From Flavobacterium franklandianum (GTDB taxonomy: Bacteria; Bacteroidota; Bacteroidia; Flavobacteriales; Flavobacteriaceae): DNA of 64,000 nt. Made by a program: the position numbers and the translations under genes. The stretch lies in contig NZ_VJZR01000008.1 of assembly GCF_007097365.1 (NCBI RefSeq), forward strand, positions 62,001 through 126,000, written 5' to 3'. Below are positions 34,745-44,830 of this stretch, one piece after another. Below the pieces are notes generated by a model, which was not told where the DNA came from, did no database searches, and saw only the letters and a list, made by a program, of their open reading frames with translations. Within the stretch, counting starts at the first letter, position 1. Each line of letters starts with the position of its first letter.

Positions 34745-37700
34745 AGTTTGTTATCTTTTTCTTGTTTTTTGAGCTTTACTTTTTCCTTGAGAACTTTTTC
34801 TTTCTCGATCATCGCTTTATCTGTCTCACTTCGATGATACAATTCTCGGAATTTATTGTAACTCATCGTAAGAATAAAGGCAACTCCAGTCTCGACAACC
34901 TGTCCGGCGATGGCCACCTGATATTCGTTTTTTCGATAGGCGCGAATCCTATAGCGACCGTCTTTTGTGAGTTGATAATCTAGCGCAACATCGCCTGCAA
35001 TATTGGAAACATCTTCGTTCGCACGTTCTTGACCTTCCACACCAAAATTGCTTCCAACGGTTACTTTTATTCGATCATCAAATAGTTTTTTAGAAATGCC
35101 AACATTCAAATCGGTTCTATTTTGCAGCGTTCCAGAAGTATAATCTTCGGTTGATTCTAAATCAAATTCAAACTGGACTCCAGCAATTAAATCTCCAGCA
35201 AGATCATTCAATTGTTGCGAAAGAATTTTGCTCACACTTTGTCTAGCCAAGGATTCGGCATTGGTTCCGCCGCTTTCGCTGGCAAAAGGATTTTCGCCAA
35301 TAAAACGATTCAACAATAAAAGGGCAAAAACTTGCTTGTTCAATTCGGCCGGTTCTTGTCGCAATTGTTCCAACTTGGTTTGAGAAGCCGAAACAATATC
35401 TGACGAAACTCCATAATTTCCATCAGGAAGAATAATGTCAAAGGTAATTTCGGGTTTCATTAATTCGCCATCCATTTTTAAAATAGCTTGAAACGGAATT
35501 TTCTGTTTGTAGGTGTTTTTAACGGTTGGACTTACAGTTCCTAACTGATTTCCAAGCAAATCAATTGGCGCAGTGTTCACTTTATAAATCGCCTTGATGT
35601 TCAAATTCGCCATTGTGGGTTCGCCATTCCAAACAATATAACTTCCTTTTTGAATGTCGAATTTTCGTCGAATCATATTGAAATTCATCTCATAAGCACC
35701 TTCCGAAAATTCATATTTACCGGTCAAAGTCGTTTTTCCGGATGGATCAATGCCTCCTGTAAGTTGGGCCTCGCCTTTAAGGTTCAGGTAATCTCCATTT
35801 CCTTTGTCGATAACCAAAGTAAGTTCGGCTTCATTATCAATCGAAATGGCAACACTAACATCCATACCGATTAAGGCGGATTGATTGAGTTTTTTCTCCA
35901 TCGAAGCCGTTTGTTTCAGATACAAATCATCCTCATTTACAAACTCGACAATTCCTTCCCTGTCGGCGATGGAAGGATCGGATTGTGGTAAGACAATGGT
36001 GAATTTGGTTTCCTCTTTTATTTTAATAGTTCCTCCAACAATGGGATTATCAATAGTTCCTTGGATGTTTAATTTAGAGTCTAAAATTAAATCGCCATAA
36101 AACAAATCATTGTCGGTAGCTTTTGAGTGAATCGCTCTAAAGTCATTGGCAACAAGGGTTAGCCCGAAGTCAAAATTCCTGAAATCAGCTGATTTGATGG
36201 TTCCGCTTACGGTCAATTCATTGTTGTTTTCGTCGTATAAAGTAAATTTATCAAAGGCAATTATTTCATTCTCAAACTTGATTTTTTCATCCGTGATTTT
36301 AAAATAAGAGTTGAGTTCTGTGGTTCTGAAACCAGCATCATTAAAGTTTAATTCGCCATTTAATTTTGGTGCATCGGTATTTCCAGTAATCTTGAAATTC
36401 CCCGACAAATAGCCAGTTCCTTCCGTAATATGATCCATACTGAACCCTTGGATGCTTTTGATATTTAACTTTTTTAAATCTAAATTAAGGTCGAAAGAAC
36501 CGTCGTTAATTTTATAGGCTCCAAAGAGATTTACGTCATTTCCTTCTCCGCTAAGCACAACATCGGCAGCCAATACATTAGTAGTTTTGTTGTCTACTTT
36601 TATAGCAATGTCGCCAACAGGTTCTCCTTTGAAAGTAAATTTATCTATTTTTAAATCCGAGGTAAATGTTGGGTTTGTCATCGCGTTTTCCACCAATGCG
36701 GAGCCGTTTATCAAACCTTGCATCAACAATTTGTCTTTTTTGACCATATTCAAAATCGTCTCAATTTTGAAGTTTACAAAATCAACCTTCAATGGCGCAT
36801 TATTTTGATTGCCTAACGATTGAATTTTTAGTTCATTTCCAGAATGTTCCAAATAAAATTTATTGATGTAAAGCCTTTTATCGCTAAATTCAATTGCATT
36901 TTCGGTATTGATATTCCATTTGTCGTAATTGAGGACAAAATTTTTAGCATCAATTTTTAGTGTGTTTTTCGACTTGTCACGTAGCCATTCGCCGGCAATA
37001 AAATACTGTTGTTTCTTGCCTGTATCATTTACTTCAAGTGCATAAGTCACAATATTATTCTCAACTTTTCCGGATAAACTCGTAAATGGAATTTTAATTT
37101 CTCCGCTTTCGATAGTGGCGACGGAAACTTGATATTCCAAAGTGTTTCCTTTGGATTCTATATTTATTTTTCCATCGGAAATGGTGTTGTTGTCATACAC
37201 AATTCTCGGAATCGTTCCTTTTACTTCCAATGAATCGGCAACATTATTATATTTTCCTGTAATGTGAATAGGTTCCAAACCTGTTAGTTTTGGAATCAAT
37301 TTAAAAAGAATCGGATCGTTATCAACAGACAAATTAAAAGTTAATCTTTGTTCGTCTTGCGCTACATTGTTTTTTGGTTTTCCTAAATCTATATATTTCG
37401 ACAATGACTTTTTGACGGCTGCTGCCAAAGTGGTCAGCTTGAATTTTCCATCAACTTCGGCTTTCAGAAATTGCGAATTTATCTTAATGTTATTTTTTTT
37501 AGTGTTGGCGAAAGCCACAATTTTGATGGAATCCAAAACTATCGGATCAGTTTCCTGCAAAATTTGGATATTCGAAAGGAAAACTTCGCCGTTTAAAAAA
37601 TCAGGGTTACTATTGGCAATATCTGCATCGATATTTCCTCGCAATTTCATTGGACCGGCGTGAAGATTCAGTTTTTGAAGATCGGCAATATCCAGATTTA

Positions 37701-39792
37701 ATTTTAATTTGACCGATGGATATTTGTCTTTCGCATTTCCGTTGGCAACCAAATCAAAGCTCAAATTCGGGTCTTTCATTGCAGATTTTAAATCAAATAA
37801 TCCGTTTTTGATATTTCCTTTTAAGGCTAAATCGTGATACGTATATTTATTGAAAACTGCTTTTTGAACAATTCCATCCAATTCCGCCTGAGCCGTTTTT
37901 GGGTCTAATCCTTTGCCTTTTACTTTTGTTTTAATCGTAATTTTTCCTAATGAATCATTTTTTATGAAGCGGCCTAAATCAAAATCTAGCAAATACACTG
38001 TTGCTTCGTATTTCTCTTGATTTTTAATACGTTGATCAAACGAACCATCGATTTTGGCATTTCCAAAGTTGCTGTTTAAAGCCAAATTGGTCTTGAAATT
38101 CTGAACCGAACCTTTAAATTTCCCGCTCATATTAAACTGCGAAGGCAATTGAATAGTCTTTGGAATTGTTCCTGCCGGCACAAACGAAAGTGCGTCTTTG
38201 GCGGTGCTCGAAAATTTCTTTATGTCCAAATCGTAATACGCTTTTTGCACATCTGGAAGTCCTGTAATTTTTCCAGACATCGAAACTTGTGTGTTTCCAA
38301 TGCCACTCATTTCAAAAAGCGGAATATTCAGGTTTTTTATTTTTCCGTTCAAACGGGTATTCAAATACAAAACCGCATTGGGATTGTTTTTAAACAGTTC
38401 TTCTTTTTGCAAATAGGGAGCAAACAGCAAAACATCCTTAAACCCAACTTTTGATTGATTTAAATTGGCGTTCAAACTAAGATTTTCAATGTTTTTTTGA
38501 ATGGCAGCTATCGATGGATAAGCTACTTTAATATTATTTTGCAGCAGTGTTTGTGGTGTTTTTAAATACAAATTATTCAAATATGCATTTTTTGGACCAT
38601 AGAAAAAATCCGTTTTGAAGGACTGAATTTGCAAACCACTTTTTTCAATTCCAGTAAGCGATTTTATGTTTCCAGAAATGGTATCATTCGAATAATATAT
38701 TTTTTCAGCTTTAACATTAAATTTATCCAAATCGAGGTGACTGTAATCAATTCCTTTTGCGATGGGTTTTGATTGCATATCATCATACTTGAAAGCTATA
38801 TTTTGCAAATCGACAGCGTTCAATTTTACTTTCCATCCAGTTTGTTTGATTGTTGTCGAATCTAAATTGGGTGTTATAAGTTGTTTGTCATTTACACCCA
38901 ATCGTAAATTTCCTTTTAGATTTTTCAATTCAAAAGTATCAAAATCCAATAATTGTTTGTTCAAATCAATTTCGTTGACGGATAACTCCAAATTTCCTAA
39001 ATTGATTCCCGAACCTAATTTGGAATCCTTGTTATCATAAGAAACATCTATTTTCGAAAAACTGATTTTGCCTAGCTTTAAACTGAAATCTTTTCTCTTC
39101 GAAATCGTATCCAAGGTTTTTATGGTCACTTCGGCAATTTTTTCAACAATATCCTGATTCAAAACTAATTTTAAACCATCCAAATTGATATTAGGGACAT
39201 CAAAATCCATTTTGTCTAAATCAAACTTCTTGAATTTGGTGTCAAAGTGGACTAGTTGTACGCGAAGATCATTTTTGGAAAAATCATCCTTGAAACTAAA
39301 ATTGACGTTTTCGAGATTGATATTTTCGACAGATACTTTAAAAGGCTTACTATTTGGATCTACTGGTTCTTTGGATTCAAAGGCCTTGATAATATAATCG
39401 AAATTGAAAACGCCGTCCTTGTTTCTGTAGATATTTGCTAAAGTATTTTGGAGAGAAACCGAATTAATTTCCAATTCACTGCTTAGGAGTTTAAATAAAT
39501 CAATATCAGCTTCTAATCGTTTGCCAATTAATAAAGTATCTTTTTTTTGATCTTCAAAATAAAACCCTTCCAAAACAATTTCCTTTGGAAAATTAACGGC
39601 AATTCGGTCTAAAGAAACCCTGGTTTTGATTTTGTTTTGCAAATAAGAAACGGCTTTGTCTTTAGCATAATTTTGAACAGCGGGAATCTGAATTAAAACA
39701 ACAAGAAGTAGTAAAAGCGCTATTATCCAAGCGACGCACCAAAGTAGCACTCGCAGTGTTTTTTTTAGAAGATGAATTAGTTTTAGATTCAT
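34741..39792 (-). CDS. tamB: TamB: translocation and assembly module protein
   Basis: A 1683-residue inner-membrane-anchored protein. One N-terminal membrane helix (LLWCVAWIIALLLLLVVLIQ) is followed by about 1400 residues of repeating beta strands of AsmA/TamB type, and a C-terminal DUF490-like domain (about 1250-1650: GKYEFSEGAYEMNFNMIRRK; GNYGVSSDIVSASQ; FALLLLNRFIGENPF). Such proteins form a hydrophobic groove spanning the periplasm and are linked to phospholipid transport and outer-membrane protein assembly. The ATG at 39792 directly precedes the membrane helix; an in-frame GTG five codons earlier is less likely. Followed by tamL with a four-base overlap. Confidence 0.92.
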   Translation of the reverse strand: MNLKLIHLLKKTLRVLLWCVAWIIALLLLLVVLIQIPAVQNYAKDKAVSYLQNKIKTRVSLDRIAVNFPKEIVLEGFYFEDQKKDTLLIGKRLEADIDLFKLLSSELEINSVSLQNTLANIYRNKDGVFNFDYIIKAFESKEPVDPNSKPFKVSVENINLENVNFSFKDDFSKNDLRVQLVHFDTKFKKFDLDKMDFDVPNINLDGLKLVLNQDIVEKIAEVTIKTLDTISKRKDFSLKLGKISFSKIDVSYDNKDSKLGSGINLGNLELSVNEIDLNKQLLDFDTFELKNLKGNLRLGVNDKQLITPNLDSTTIKQTGWKVKLNAVDLQNIAFKYDDMQSKPIAKGIDYSHLDLDKFNVKAEKIYYSNDTISGNIKSLTGIEKSGLQIQSFKTDFFYGPKNAYLNNLYLKTPQTLLQNNIKVAYPSIAAIQKNIENLSLNANLNQSKVGFKDVLLFAPYLQKEELFKNNPNAVLYLNTRLNGKIKNLNIPLFEMSGIGNTQVSMSGKITGLPDVQKAYYDLDIKKFSSTAKDALSFVPAGTIPKTIQLPSQFNMSGKFKGSVQNFKTNLALNSNFGNAKIDGSFDQRIKNQEKYEATVYLLDFDLGRFIKNDSLGKITIKTKVKGKGLDPKTAQAELDGIVQKAVFNKYTYHDLALKGNIKNGLFDLKSAMKDPNLSFDLVANGNAKDKYPSVKLKLNLDIADLQKLNLHAGPMKLRGNIDADIANSNPDFLNGEVFLSNIQILQETDPIVLDSIKIVAFANTKKNNIKINSQFLKAEVDGKFKLTTLAAAVKKSLSKYIDLGKPKNNVAQDEQRLTFNLSVDNDPILFKLIPKLTGLEPIHITGKYNNVADSLEVKGTIPRIVYDNNTISDGKINIESKGNTLEYQVSVATIESGEIKIPFTSLSGKVENNIVTYALEVNDTGKKQQYFIAGEWLRDKSKNTLKIDAKNFVLNYDKWNINTENAIEFSDKRLYINKFYLEHSGNELKIQSLGNQNNAPLKVDFVNFKIETILNMVKKDKLLMQGLINGSALVENAMTNPTFTSDLKIDKFTFKGEPVGDIAIKVDNKTTNVLAADVVLSGEGNDVNLFGAYKINDGSFDLNLDLKKLNIKSIQGFSMDHITEGTGYLSGNFKITGNTDAPKLNGELNFNDAGFRTTELNSYFKITDEKIKFENEIIAFDKFTLYDENNNELTVSGTIKSADFRNFDFGLTLVANDFRAIHSKATDNDLFYGDLILDSKLNIQGTIDNPIVGGTIKIKEETKFTIVLPQSDPSIADREGIVEFVNEDDLYLKQTASMEKKLNQSALIGMDVSVAISIDNEAELTLVIDKGNGDYLNLKGEAQLTGGIDPSGKTTLTGKYEFSEGAYEMNFNMIRRKFDIQKGSYIVWNGEPTMANLNIKAIYKVNTAPIDLLGNQLGTVSPTVKNTYKQKIPFQAILKMDGELMKPEITFDIILPDGNYGVSSDIVSASQTKLEQLRQEPAELNKQVFALLLLNRFIGENPFASESGGTNAESLARQSVSKILSQQLNDLAGDLIAGVQFEFDLESTEDYTSGTLQNRTDLNVGISKKLFDDRIKVTVGSNFGVEGQERANEDVSNIAGDVALDYQLTKDGRYRIRAYRKNEYQVAIAGQVVETGVAFILTMSYNKFRELYHRSETDKAMIEKEKVLKEKVKLKKQEKDNKL

Positions 39793-39976
39793 ACGCAAAT
39801 AAAACACTTTTAGATTCCATCGGCAGTAATAGAATCGGAGGTCTTGTTCAACTTACAAAGTTGAAAAAAATACTACTTAATATTTTACATAATTACGCTT
39901 ATTTATTGTAAAATTCAATGTTGTAACTGTGTTTTTCTTACTTTAAATGAATTGCAAAAAAAAAGACTTCAAATTC

Positions 39977-42763
39977 TTATAATTTCTCTTTTAAATATTT
40001 TGCTGTAACCGATTTTTTCATTTTTACGATATCTTCAGGAGTTCCTTCGGCGAGTAATTGGCCACCATTTTCGCCACCTTCGGGACCTAAATCGATAATC
40101 CAGTCGGCACATTTTATTAAATCCAAATTATGTTCAATCACCAATATCGAATGTCCTTTGTCAATCAGTGCCTCAAACGAAGCCAAGAGTTTTTTGATGT
40201 CGTGAAAATGCAATCCGGTTGTAGGTTCGTCAAAGACAAAAAGTGCTTTTTCTTTGGTAGCTCCTTTAACCAGGAACGAAGCCAGTTTGATACGTTGGGC
40301 TTCGCCGCCAGAAAGGGTAGAAGAAGATTGTCCCAATTGTACATAACCCAAACCAACATCTTGTAGCGGTTGCAATTTTTGGATGATTTTAGTCTGTTTG
40401 TTGGCGGTAAAAAAAGCAATAGAATCATCAACAGTCATCGTCAGAATATCGTGAATGTTCTTTCCGTCGAATGTGACTTCCAAAACTTCTTTTTTGAATC
40501 GTTTGCCGTTGCAGGTTTCACAATGCAATTGTACATCGGCCATAAAAACCATTTCGACATTGATTGTTCCTTCGCCTTTGCAGGTTTCGCAACGACCACC
40601 ATCTACGTTAAACGAAAAATGTTTGGCTTGATATCCTCGAATTTTCGACAGCTTTTCTTTGGCAAACAATTCCCGAATATCATCATAGGCTTTGATATAA
40701 GTCACAGGATTCGAACGCGAACTTCTTCCAATCGGGTTTTGATCGACGTATTCGATATGCTGAATTTTGTGGTAATAGCCACGCATTTCGGTAAATTGTC
40801 CCGCTTTTTCGCCTACGCCATCCAACTTTTTCTGCATCGCGGGAAATAGGATTTTTTTGACCAAAGTACTTTTTCCGCTTCCTGAAACTCCGGTAATCAC
40901 AGTCAAACATTCCAAAGGAAATTTGACGTCTATATTTTGTAAATTATTTTCTCTTGCGCCTAAAATTTCAATGTAATTGCTCCATTTTCGTCTAATTCGA
41001 GGTGTTTTTATTTCTAATTCTCCGTTGAGGTATTTTGCTGTTAAAGAAGTTGATTTCAAGATTTCGTCGAAAGTGCCTTGAGCGACCAATTCGCCACCAA
41101 AAGTTCCTGCTTCGGGACCAATATCTATAATCATATCGGCAGCTTTCATAATGTCTTCGTCGTGTTCGACCACGATAACGGTGTTTCCTAAATCACGCAA
41201 AGATTGCAAAACTTTGATTAAACGTTCGGTGTCTTTTGGGTGCAAACCAATACTTGGCTCATCTAAAATATACATCGAACCAACCAAACTACTTCCTAAT
41301 GAAGTCGCCAAATTGATACGCTGTGATTCGCCGCCGGAAAGGGTTGCCGAGTTTCTATTTAAAGTCAAATAATCCAAACCAACTTCGGTCAAAAACGACA
41401 AGCGGTTGTTGATTTCCAATAATAATCGTTTGGCAATTTGTTTTTCATAAACATCCAAATCGATTTTTTCGAAAAAAGTGACCAAGTGTTTAATCGGTAA
41501 ATCAACCAAATCTGAAACGGTTTTGGAATTGATTTTTACATAAGAAGCTTCAATTCGCAAGCGTTTTCCTTTGCAGGAATGACATTTGGTTTTTCCACGA
41601 TAACGCGAAAGCATCACTCGATTTTGGATTTTATAATTTTTTTCTTCTAGTTCTTTGAAGAAGGCATTCAATCCTTGAAAATAGCTATTTCCTGTCCAAA
41701 TTAAATCTTTTTGTGCATCGGAAAGTTCGAAAAAAGGTTTGTGGATAGGAAAATCAAACTTGTAAGCGTTGTTTACCAATTCGTCCCGAAACCAGCCCAT
41801 ACTTTCGCCACGCCAAGGATAAATGGCATTTTCAAAAACAGACAAAGAAGTATTTGGGATAACCAATTCTTCGTCAATCCCAATAATATTTCCGTAGCCT
41901 TCGCAAACCGGACAAGCACCATACGGATTGTTGAAACTGAACAAATGAACATTGGGTTCCAGAAAAGTAATGCCGTCCAATTCAAAATTATTACTGTACG
42001 AAAAACGTTTGTGTGTGTTTAATTCCTGTAAATGACAAATTCCTTTTCCTTCATAAAAAGCAGTTTGCACCGCATCGGCAAGGCGGTTGTAAAATTCCTC
42101 TTCGTCTTTTACAACAATTCTATCAATGATAAGTAAAATGTCTTTATTGTCTAAAATATGACCATCAATTTCATCTAGACGAACGGTTTCATTATTGACC
42201 AATATTCTCGAAAATCCCTGATTGAGCAAGGCTTTCAATTTGTCTTCCAAAGCTCGACCGTGTTCCAAATGAATAGGAGCGAGGAGCAACCATTTGCTGT
42301 CAATTCCTATGTTTTTCACGTCGGTAATGACATCCGAAACGGTATTTTTTTTAACTTCTTGTCCAGAAATGGGTGAAAAAGTTCGACCAACTCTGGCGAA
42401 TAATAATTTGATATAATCGTAAATTTCGGTCGAAGTCCCAACGGTAGAGCGGGCATTGGTCGTATTGACTTTTTGCTCGATGGCAATGGCAGGTGCAATT
42501 CCTTTGATGTATTCTACCTTTGGTTTGTCTAATCTTCCAAGAAACTGTCTTGCATAAGAAGACAAACTTTCTACATAACGGCGTTGTCCTTCGGCATACA
42601 AAGTGTCGAAAGCTAAACTTGATTTTCCAGAGCCCGAAAGCCCGGTTATTACCACTAATTTGTTTCTAGGAATCGACACATCCACATTTTTTAGGTTGTG
42701 AACTTGTGCTCCTTTAATGATTATATTTTTCTTTGGATCTAATGTAGAAAGGTCAATTGACAT
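39977..42763 (-). CDS. Excinuclease ABC subunit A, second paralogue
   Basis: A 928-residue UvrA with both ATPase halves ([14 protein letters not shown] with [26 protein letters not shown] with [12 protein letters not shown]) and complete cysteine pairs ([40 protein letters not shown]). It shares the general design of the paralogue at 25942 but differs through most of the interior, for example LSGGESQR instead of LSGGEAQR in the first half. Secondary UvrA proteins can help repair or resistance to DNA-binding drugs; which applies is unknown. Starts at an ATG with the -7 box TACTTTTG at 42782-42789. Divergent from the ECF sigma gene. Confidence 0.93.
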   Translation of the reverse strand: MSIDLSTLDPKKNIIIKGAQVHNLKNVDVSIPRNKLVVITGLSGSGKSSLAFDTLYAEGQRRYVESLSSYARQFLGRLDKPKVEYIKGIAPAIAIEQKVNTTNARSTVGTSTEIYDYIKLLFARVGRTFSPISGQEVKKNTVSDVITDVKNIGIDSKWLLLAPIHLEHGRALEDKLKALLNQGFSRILVNNETVRLDEIDGHILDNKDILLIIDRIVVKDEEEFYNRLADAVQTAFYEGKGICHLQELNTHKRFSYSNNFELDGITFLEPNVHLFSFNNPYGACPVCEGYGNIIGIDEELVIPNTSLSVFENAIYPWRGESMGWFRDELVNNAYKFDFPIHKPFFELSDAQKDLIWTGNSYFQGLNAFFKELEEKNYKIQNRVMLSRYRGKTKCHSCKGKRLRIEASYVKINSKTVSDLVDLPIKHLVTFFEKIDLDVYEKQIAKRLLLEINNRLSFLTEVGLDYLTLNRNSATLSGGESQRINLATSLGSSLVGSMYILDEPSIGLHPKDTERLIKVLQSLRDLGNTVIVVEHDEDIMKAADMIIDIGPEAGTFGGELVAQGTFDEILKSTSLTAKYLNGELEIKTPRIRRKWSNYIEILGARENNLQNIDVKFPLECLTVITGVSGSGKSTLVKKILFPAMQKKLDGVGEKAGQFTEMRGYYHKIQHIEYVDQNPIGRSSRSNPVTYIKAYDDIRELFAKEKLSKIRGYQAKHFSFNVDGGRCETCKGEGTINVEMVFMADVQLHCETCNGKRFKKEVLEVTFDGKNIHDILTMTVDDSIAFFTANKQTKIIQKLQPLQDVGLGYVQLGQSSSTLSGGEAQRIKLASFLVKGATKEKALFVFDEPTTGLHFHDIKKLLASFEALIDKGHSILVIEHNLDLIKCADWIIDLGPEGGENGGQLLAEGTPEDIVKMKKSVTAKYLKEKL

Positions 42764-42781
42764 ACAAAAATGGAATTTTCA

Positions 42782-42789
42782 CAAAAGTA
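42782..42789 (-). promoter_or_regulatory. -7 box of the second uvrA
   Basis: Minus-strand TACTTTTG fits TAnnTTTG, 19 bases before the ATG at 42763. Confidence 0.5.
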
Positions 42790-42996
42790 ATCATTTTTAA
42801 AATGAGAATTGGTATGGAAATAATCTCAAATTTTAAATTCTGAGGTTGTTTTTTAAAATTGAAATTGGATTAAAATTTCTGATTTTGGGGTTAATAAAAC
42901 GGTTTTATCGATGAAAAAGTATGCGGTTGTTGAATTGATTTTTCTGTTTTCTGTTAATTTTATTATTTTTACTTGTGTTTTAATATAATTATTAGT

Positions 42997-43004
42997 TAAA
43001 TTTG
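42997..43004 (+). promoter_or_regulatory. -7 box of the ECF sigma gene at 43100
   Basis: TAAATTTG fits TAnnTTTG, with TTG at 42973-42975 as the -33 element after 21 bases. It leaves a leader of about 90 bases. Confidence 0.6.
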
Positions 43005-43099
43005 ACCAATATTTATAACCACAAAAAACATTAGCCTATTTTATAGAATTACTTTTTAGAGAAAATTGCTCCAATTTTATTAAACTAAAATGTATTACT

Positions 43100-43684
43100 A
43101 TGGCTGATATTCAACTTCCAGACGCTTTATTGGTAAAGAAATACGTTGATGGCGATGAAAATGCCTTGACCGTATTAATCAATAGACATCAATCCAAAAT
43201 TTTTGGTTTTATTTATTCAAAAATATCTGATAGAGATATTTCGAATGATATTTTTCAAGACACATTTATTAAAGTTATTCGAACTTTAAAGTCAAAATCC
43301 TACAACGAAGAAGGTAAATTCCTACCTTGGGTAATGCGAATTGCTCACAATCTAATAATTGACCATTTTCGCAGAAACAAAAAAATGCCAATGTTCAGAG
43401 AAACAGAGGAATTTTCCATTTTTTCGATTATGTCTGATAATTCGCTTACCATAGAAAACAAGATAATTCAAGACCAAGTAGAAATTGACTTGCGAAAACT
43501 AATCGAGGAACTTCCAGCTGATCAAAAAGAAGTTTTGATTATGCGTATGTATCAAGATATGAGTTTCAAGGAAATCTCAGAATTGACAGGTGTTAGCATC
43601 AATACTGCTTTGGGAAGAATGCGTTACGCTTTGATGAATATGAGAAAAGTTATTGACAAACATCAAATAATTTTAACGAATTAA
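43100..43684 (+). CDS. ECF-type RNA polymerase sigma factor
   Basis: A 194-residue sigma-70 family factor with region 2 at about 25-95 (DISNDIFQDTFIKVIRTL; LPWVMRIAHNLIIDHFRR) and region 4 at about 130-185 (LPADQKEVLIMRMYQDMSFK; EISELTGVSINTALGRMRYA). No extra domains. No anti-sigma gene follows; instead a 47-residue basic protein starts 54 bases downstream. The promoter is of the ordinary TAnnTTTG type with a leader of about 90 bases. Target genes are unknown. Confidence 0.93.
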   Translation: MADIQLPDALLVKKYVDGDENALTVLINRHQSKIFGFIYSKISDRDISNDIFQDTFIKVIRTLKSKSYNEEGKFLPWVMRIAHNLIIDHFRRNKKMPMFRETEEFSIFSIMSDNSLTIENKIIQDQVEIDLRKLIEELPADQKEVLIMRMYQDMSFKEISELTGVSINTALGRMRYALMNMRKVIDKHQIILTN

Positions 43685-43737
43685 TACTAAATTGTAAATT
43701 CTTGCGTTGTAATATTAAACAAATACTTTATTACAAT

Positions 43738-43881
43738 ATGGCAAAAATTTACTCTAAAAAATCATTAGTTACCAATTCAATGAAACCCAAAAAAGAGACT
43801 ATTTCTTTTTTATTAAATTACTCAAAAGCGCTAAGCGTTCTAAATGTAAATAATAAATGTTTCGAAATTATAGCTAATTAA
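43738..43881 (+). CDS. 47-residue basic protein downstream of the ECF sigma gene
   Basis: ATG at 43738, stop TAA at 43879-43881. The product starts MAKIYSKKSLVTNSMKPKKE and ends NNKCFEIIAN: a basic N-terminus, a central hydrophobic helix (ISFLLNYSKALSVL), and no membrane span or signal. It lies 54 bases after the sigma gene, on the same strand, and ends three bases before the terminator, as expected for the last gene of a two-gene operon. Could be a regulator of the sigma factor, or unrelated. Reality is supported by placement and codon use, not by homology that I can prove. Confidence 0.6.
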   Translation: MAKIYSKKSLVTNSMKPKKETISFLLNYSKALSVLNVNNKCFEIIAN

Positions 43882-43883
43882 TC

Positions 43884-43914
43884 AAACGTCCCGAAATTAT
43901 CGGGACGTTTTTTT
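43884..43914. terminator. Bidirectional terminator, sigma operon and nth
   Basis: AAACGTCCCGA (43884-43894), loop AATTA, TCGGGACGTTT (43900-43910) and further T. A perfect 11-bp stem. The nth stop codon falls in its loop, so the last codons of nth are part of the hairpin. Confidence 0.9.
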
Positions 43915-44556
43915 GTGGTATTCTGATAAAACTGATTTTTTTCCAACAGTTCGGGTAATGATATCTTTCTCTAAATCCCAACCTCTTGCTGGTGAATATT
44001 CCCGTCCGTACCAAATCATTTGAAGGTGTAAATCATTCCAAATTTCCTCTGGAAAAAGCCGTTTTGCATCTTTTTCAGTTTGCACGACATTTTTTCCGTT
44101 GGATAAATTCCATCGGTACATCAATCGATGAATGTGTGTATCCACTGGAAAAGCAGGAACGCCAAAGGCTTGCGACATTACCACACTAGCTGTTTTGTGA
44201 CCTACAGCTGGTAATTCTTCTAAATATTCAAAACTTTGTGGCACTTCGCCACCGTGTTTATCAATCAAAATATGTGATAAACCGTGAATTCCTTTAGATT
44301 TCATTGGCGACAAGCCACAAGGACGAATGATTTCCTTGATTTCCTCAACACTCATTTTTATCATATCATACGGATTGTCAGCCTTCGCAAAAAGCAAAGG
44401 AGTGATTTGGTTCACCCGAACATCCGTGCATTGTGCCGAAAGCAAAACCGCTATCAACAGCGTGTAAGGATCCTTATGATTCAAAGGAATTGGAATCTCT
44501 GGATACAATTCTTTTAACGTATTTATAACAAATGTTACACGTTCTTGTTTGGTCAT
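43897..44556 (-). CDS. nth: Endonuclease III, iron-sulfur cysteines missing
   Basis: Base-excision repair glycosylase/AP lyase for oxidised pyrimidines. Helix-hairpin-helix LPAVGHKTASVV with catalytic Lys121 and Asp139 in PVDTHIHR are intact, as is LLSAQCTDVRVN. The C-terminal [4Fe-4S] motif Cx6Cx2Cx5C is gone: after YGREYSPARGWDLEKDIITR no cysteine remains. At 219 residues it is full length. The last codons and stop lie in the terminator hairpin shared with the sigma operon. Starts at an ATG. Activity is still likely because catalytic residues are present; clusterless members of the family are known. Confidence 0.93.
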   Translation of the reverse strand: MTKQERVTFVINTLKELYPEIPIPLNHKDPYTLLIAVLLSAQCTDVRVNQITPLLFAKADNPYDMIKMSVEEIKEIIRPCGLSPMKSKGIHGLSHILIDKHGGEVPQSFEYLEELPAVGHKTASVVMSQAFGVPAFPVDTHIHRLMYRWNLSNGKNVVQTEKDAKRLFPEEIWNDLHLQMIWYGREYSPARGWDLEKDIITRTVGKKSVLSEYHKKTSR

Positions 44557-44601
44557 TTTTTGTTAAATTTGAATTGTAAAATTACTATAATTTTTATAAT
44601 G

Positions 44602-44742
44602 TGCCTAATCCAGCTTTCCGTTTCAACTCCTCATTTTTGCAGCTTTTTTTCTAAGCAATAGCAAGAGCTTCCTTTGGTCGCTTTGCTATTTCAAGAAAAA
44701 ATTAGCCACAAAAACTCCGGGGTTTCCACTGCAATCTGGGGC
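44602..44742 (-). repeat. Structured interspersed element, copy 2
   Basis: On the minus strand it starts GCCCCAGATTGCAGTGGAAA and ends GGAAAGCTGGATTAGGC, resembling the ends of the element at 8678-8834 (GCCCAGATAGAAATGGAAAT and AGCTGGAAATTG). The centre is a different hairpin: AATAGCAA pairs with TTGCTATT, flanked by complementary A and T runs. Lies between nth and bcp. Confidence 0.6.
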
Positions 44743-44830
44743 AAAAAGAACAATATCAATAACGATGGCAATATCAAATTCAACAACAATTTAAAACTTC
44801 TAACCTCTAACTTCTAATCTCTAACTTCAA

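Larger units (their letters stand above)
42764..43099. other. Divergent intergenic region of 336 bases
   Basis: Holds promoters for the second uvrA (42782-42789) and the ECF sigma gene (42997-43004). The middle 200 bases are AT-rich with no hairpin or open frame worth naming. Confidence 0.6.
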
